Positions 5,269 to 5,552 of a DNA stretch of 5,552 nucleotides are shown here, piece after piece (the first letter of the stretch is position 1; each line of letters opens with the position of its first letter). Both the position numbers and the translations under genes were made by a program. Origin of the DNA: Alphaproteobacteria bacterium (GTDB lineage: Bacteria; Pseudomonadota; Alphaproteobacteria; SHVP01); the NCBI GenBank assembly GCA_026421105.1, contig JAPKDI010000102.1, positions 1-5,552 on the forward strand. The letters run 5' to 3'. Under the pieces are notes generated by a model. The model was not told the origin of the DNA. It ran no database searches and saw only the letters and a program-made list of their open reading frames with translations.

Positions 5269-5552
5269 TATTTGTAGGGCTCCATCCCAGCGCGGGCGAG
5301 GGCATCAGCGCGTTCGTTCTCGGGATGCCCATCGTGGCCCTTGACCCAGTACCACTCGACGGTGTGCCGCGTGCGAGCTTCGTCGAGGGCGCGCCAGAGG
5401 TCTTCATTCTTGACCGGCTTCCGCGCAGCGGTGCGCCAGCCGTTCTTCTTCCACCGATCAATCCATTGGGTGATGCCGTCACGCACATAGGTGCTGTCGG
5501 TGTGAAGCCGCACGGTGTCCGCAGCTTTGACCGCGTTGAGCGCTTCGATGGC
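5268..5552 (-). CDS. rnhA: Ribonuclease HI, C-terminal part (5' end beyond the right edge)
   Basis: RNase HI cuts the RNA strand of RNA/DNA hybrids in the cytoplasm, removing R-loops and primer remnants. The frame is open from the right edge to TAA at 5270-5268, giving 94 residues. It begins [20 protein letters not shown], which lines up with E. coli RNase HI from about Ala52. The aspartate of HTDSTYV corresponds to catalytic Asp70, the first histidine of [17 protein letters not shown] falls in the region of His124, and the aspartate of ERADALA corresponds to catalytic Asp134. The first two catalytic acids (Asp10 and Glu48 in E. coli) would lie just outside. The protein ends at AGMEPYK, shorter than the E. 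coli enzyme's tail. The GTG at 5513 is an internal valine, not a start, because homology continues upstream. It converges on the peroxiredoxin gene across a shared terminator. Confidence 0.95.
   Translation of the reverse strand, partial: AIEALNAVKAADTVRLHTDSTYVRDGITQWIDRWKKNGWRTAARKPVKNEDLWRALDEARTRHTVEWYWVKGHDGHPENERADALARAGMEPYK

Overview
This window looks like ordinary chromosome from an alphaproteobacterium. The DNA is moderately G+C-rich by eye and densely coding. The protein sequences and the gene order point the same way: threonine synthase, an M16 peptidase and a RimJ-like acetyltransferase form a tight block, and a stand-alone DsbD N-terminal-type periplasmic protein sits beside a Prx5-type peroxiredoxin and next to RNase HI. 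I recall both arrangements from alphaproteobacterial genomes, but genus and family cannot be assigned from the sequence alone. I see no mobile element, phage gene, CRISPR array, tRNA or rRNA, and no sign of recent transfer.

Layout from left to right. Bases 1-3001 hold a plus-strand cluster: thrC (its 5' end lies outside the window), then an M16 zinc peptidase 2 bases after the thrC stop, then a RimJ-type N-acetyltransferase 9 bases further on. The spacing suggests one operon. A yqgE gene on the minus strand (3006-3575) converges on the acetyltransferase with only 4 bases between the two stop codons. A 139-base divergent gap (3576-3714) holds a good candidate yqgE promoter with a 17-base inverted repeat over its -10 element. 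On the plus strand follow a secreted DsbD alpha-domain-like protein (3715-4587), a 148-base gap, and a Prx5-family peroxiredoxin (4736-5221). A strong, probably bidirectional intrinsic terminator (5240-5268) separates this from the 3' part of rnhA (RNase HI), which enters from the right edge on the minus strand.

Functionally the left block combines threonine biosynthesis, a protease of the mitochondrial-processing-peptidase type and protein N-terminal acetylation. Nothing visible explains their linkage. The middle and right part has a thiol/redox theme: a periplasmic CxxxC protein and a cytoplasmic peroxidase that has the peroxidatic cysteine but no Prx5-type resolving cysteine. All complete genes look intact, with their key catalytic residues. 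I found no convincing new biological system. The points most worth a second look are the operator-like repeat before yqgE, the two-cysteine stand-alone DsbD-alpha protein, the likely 1-Cys mechanism of the peroxiredoxin and the terminator that contains the rnhA stop codon.
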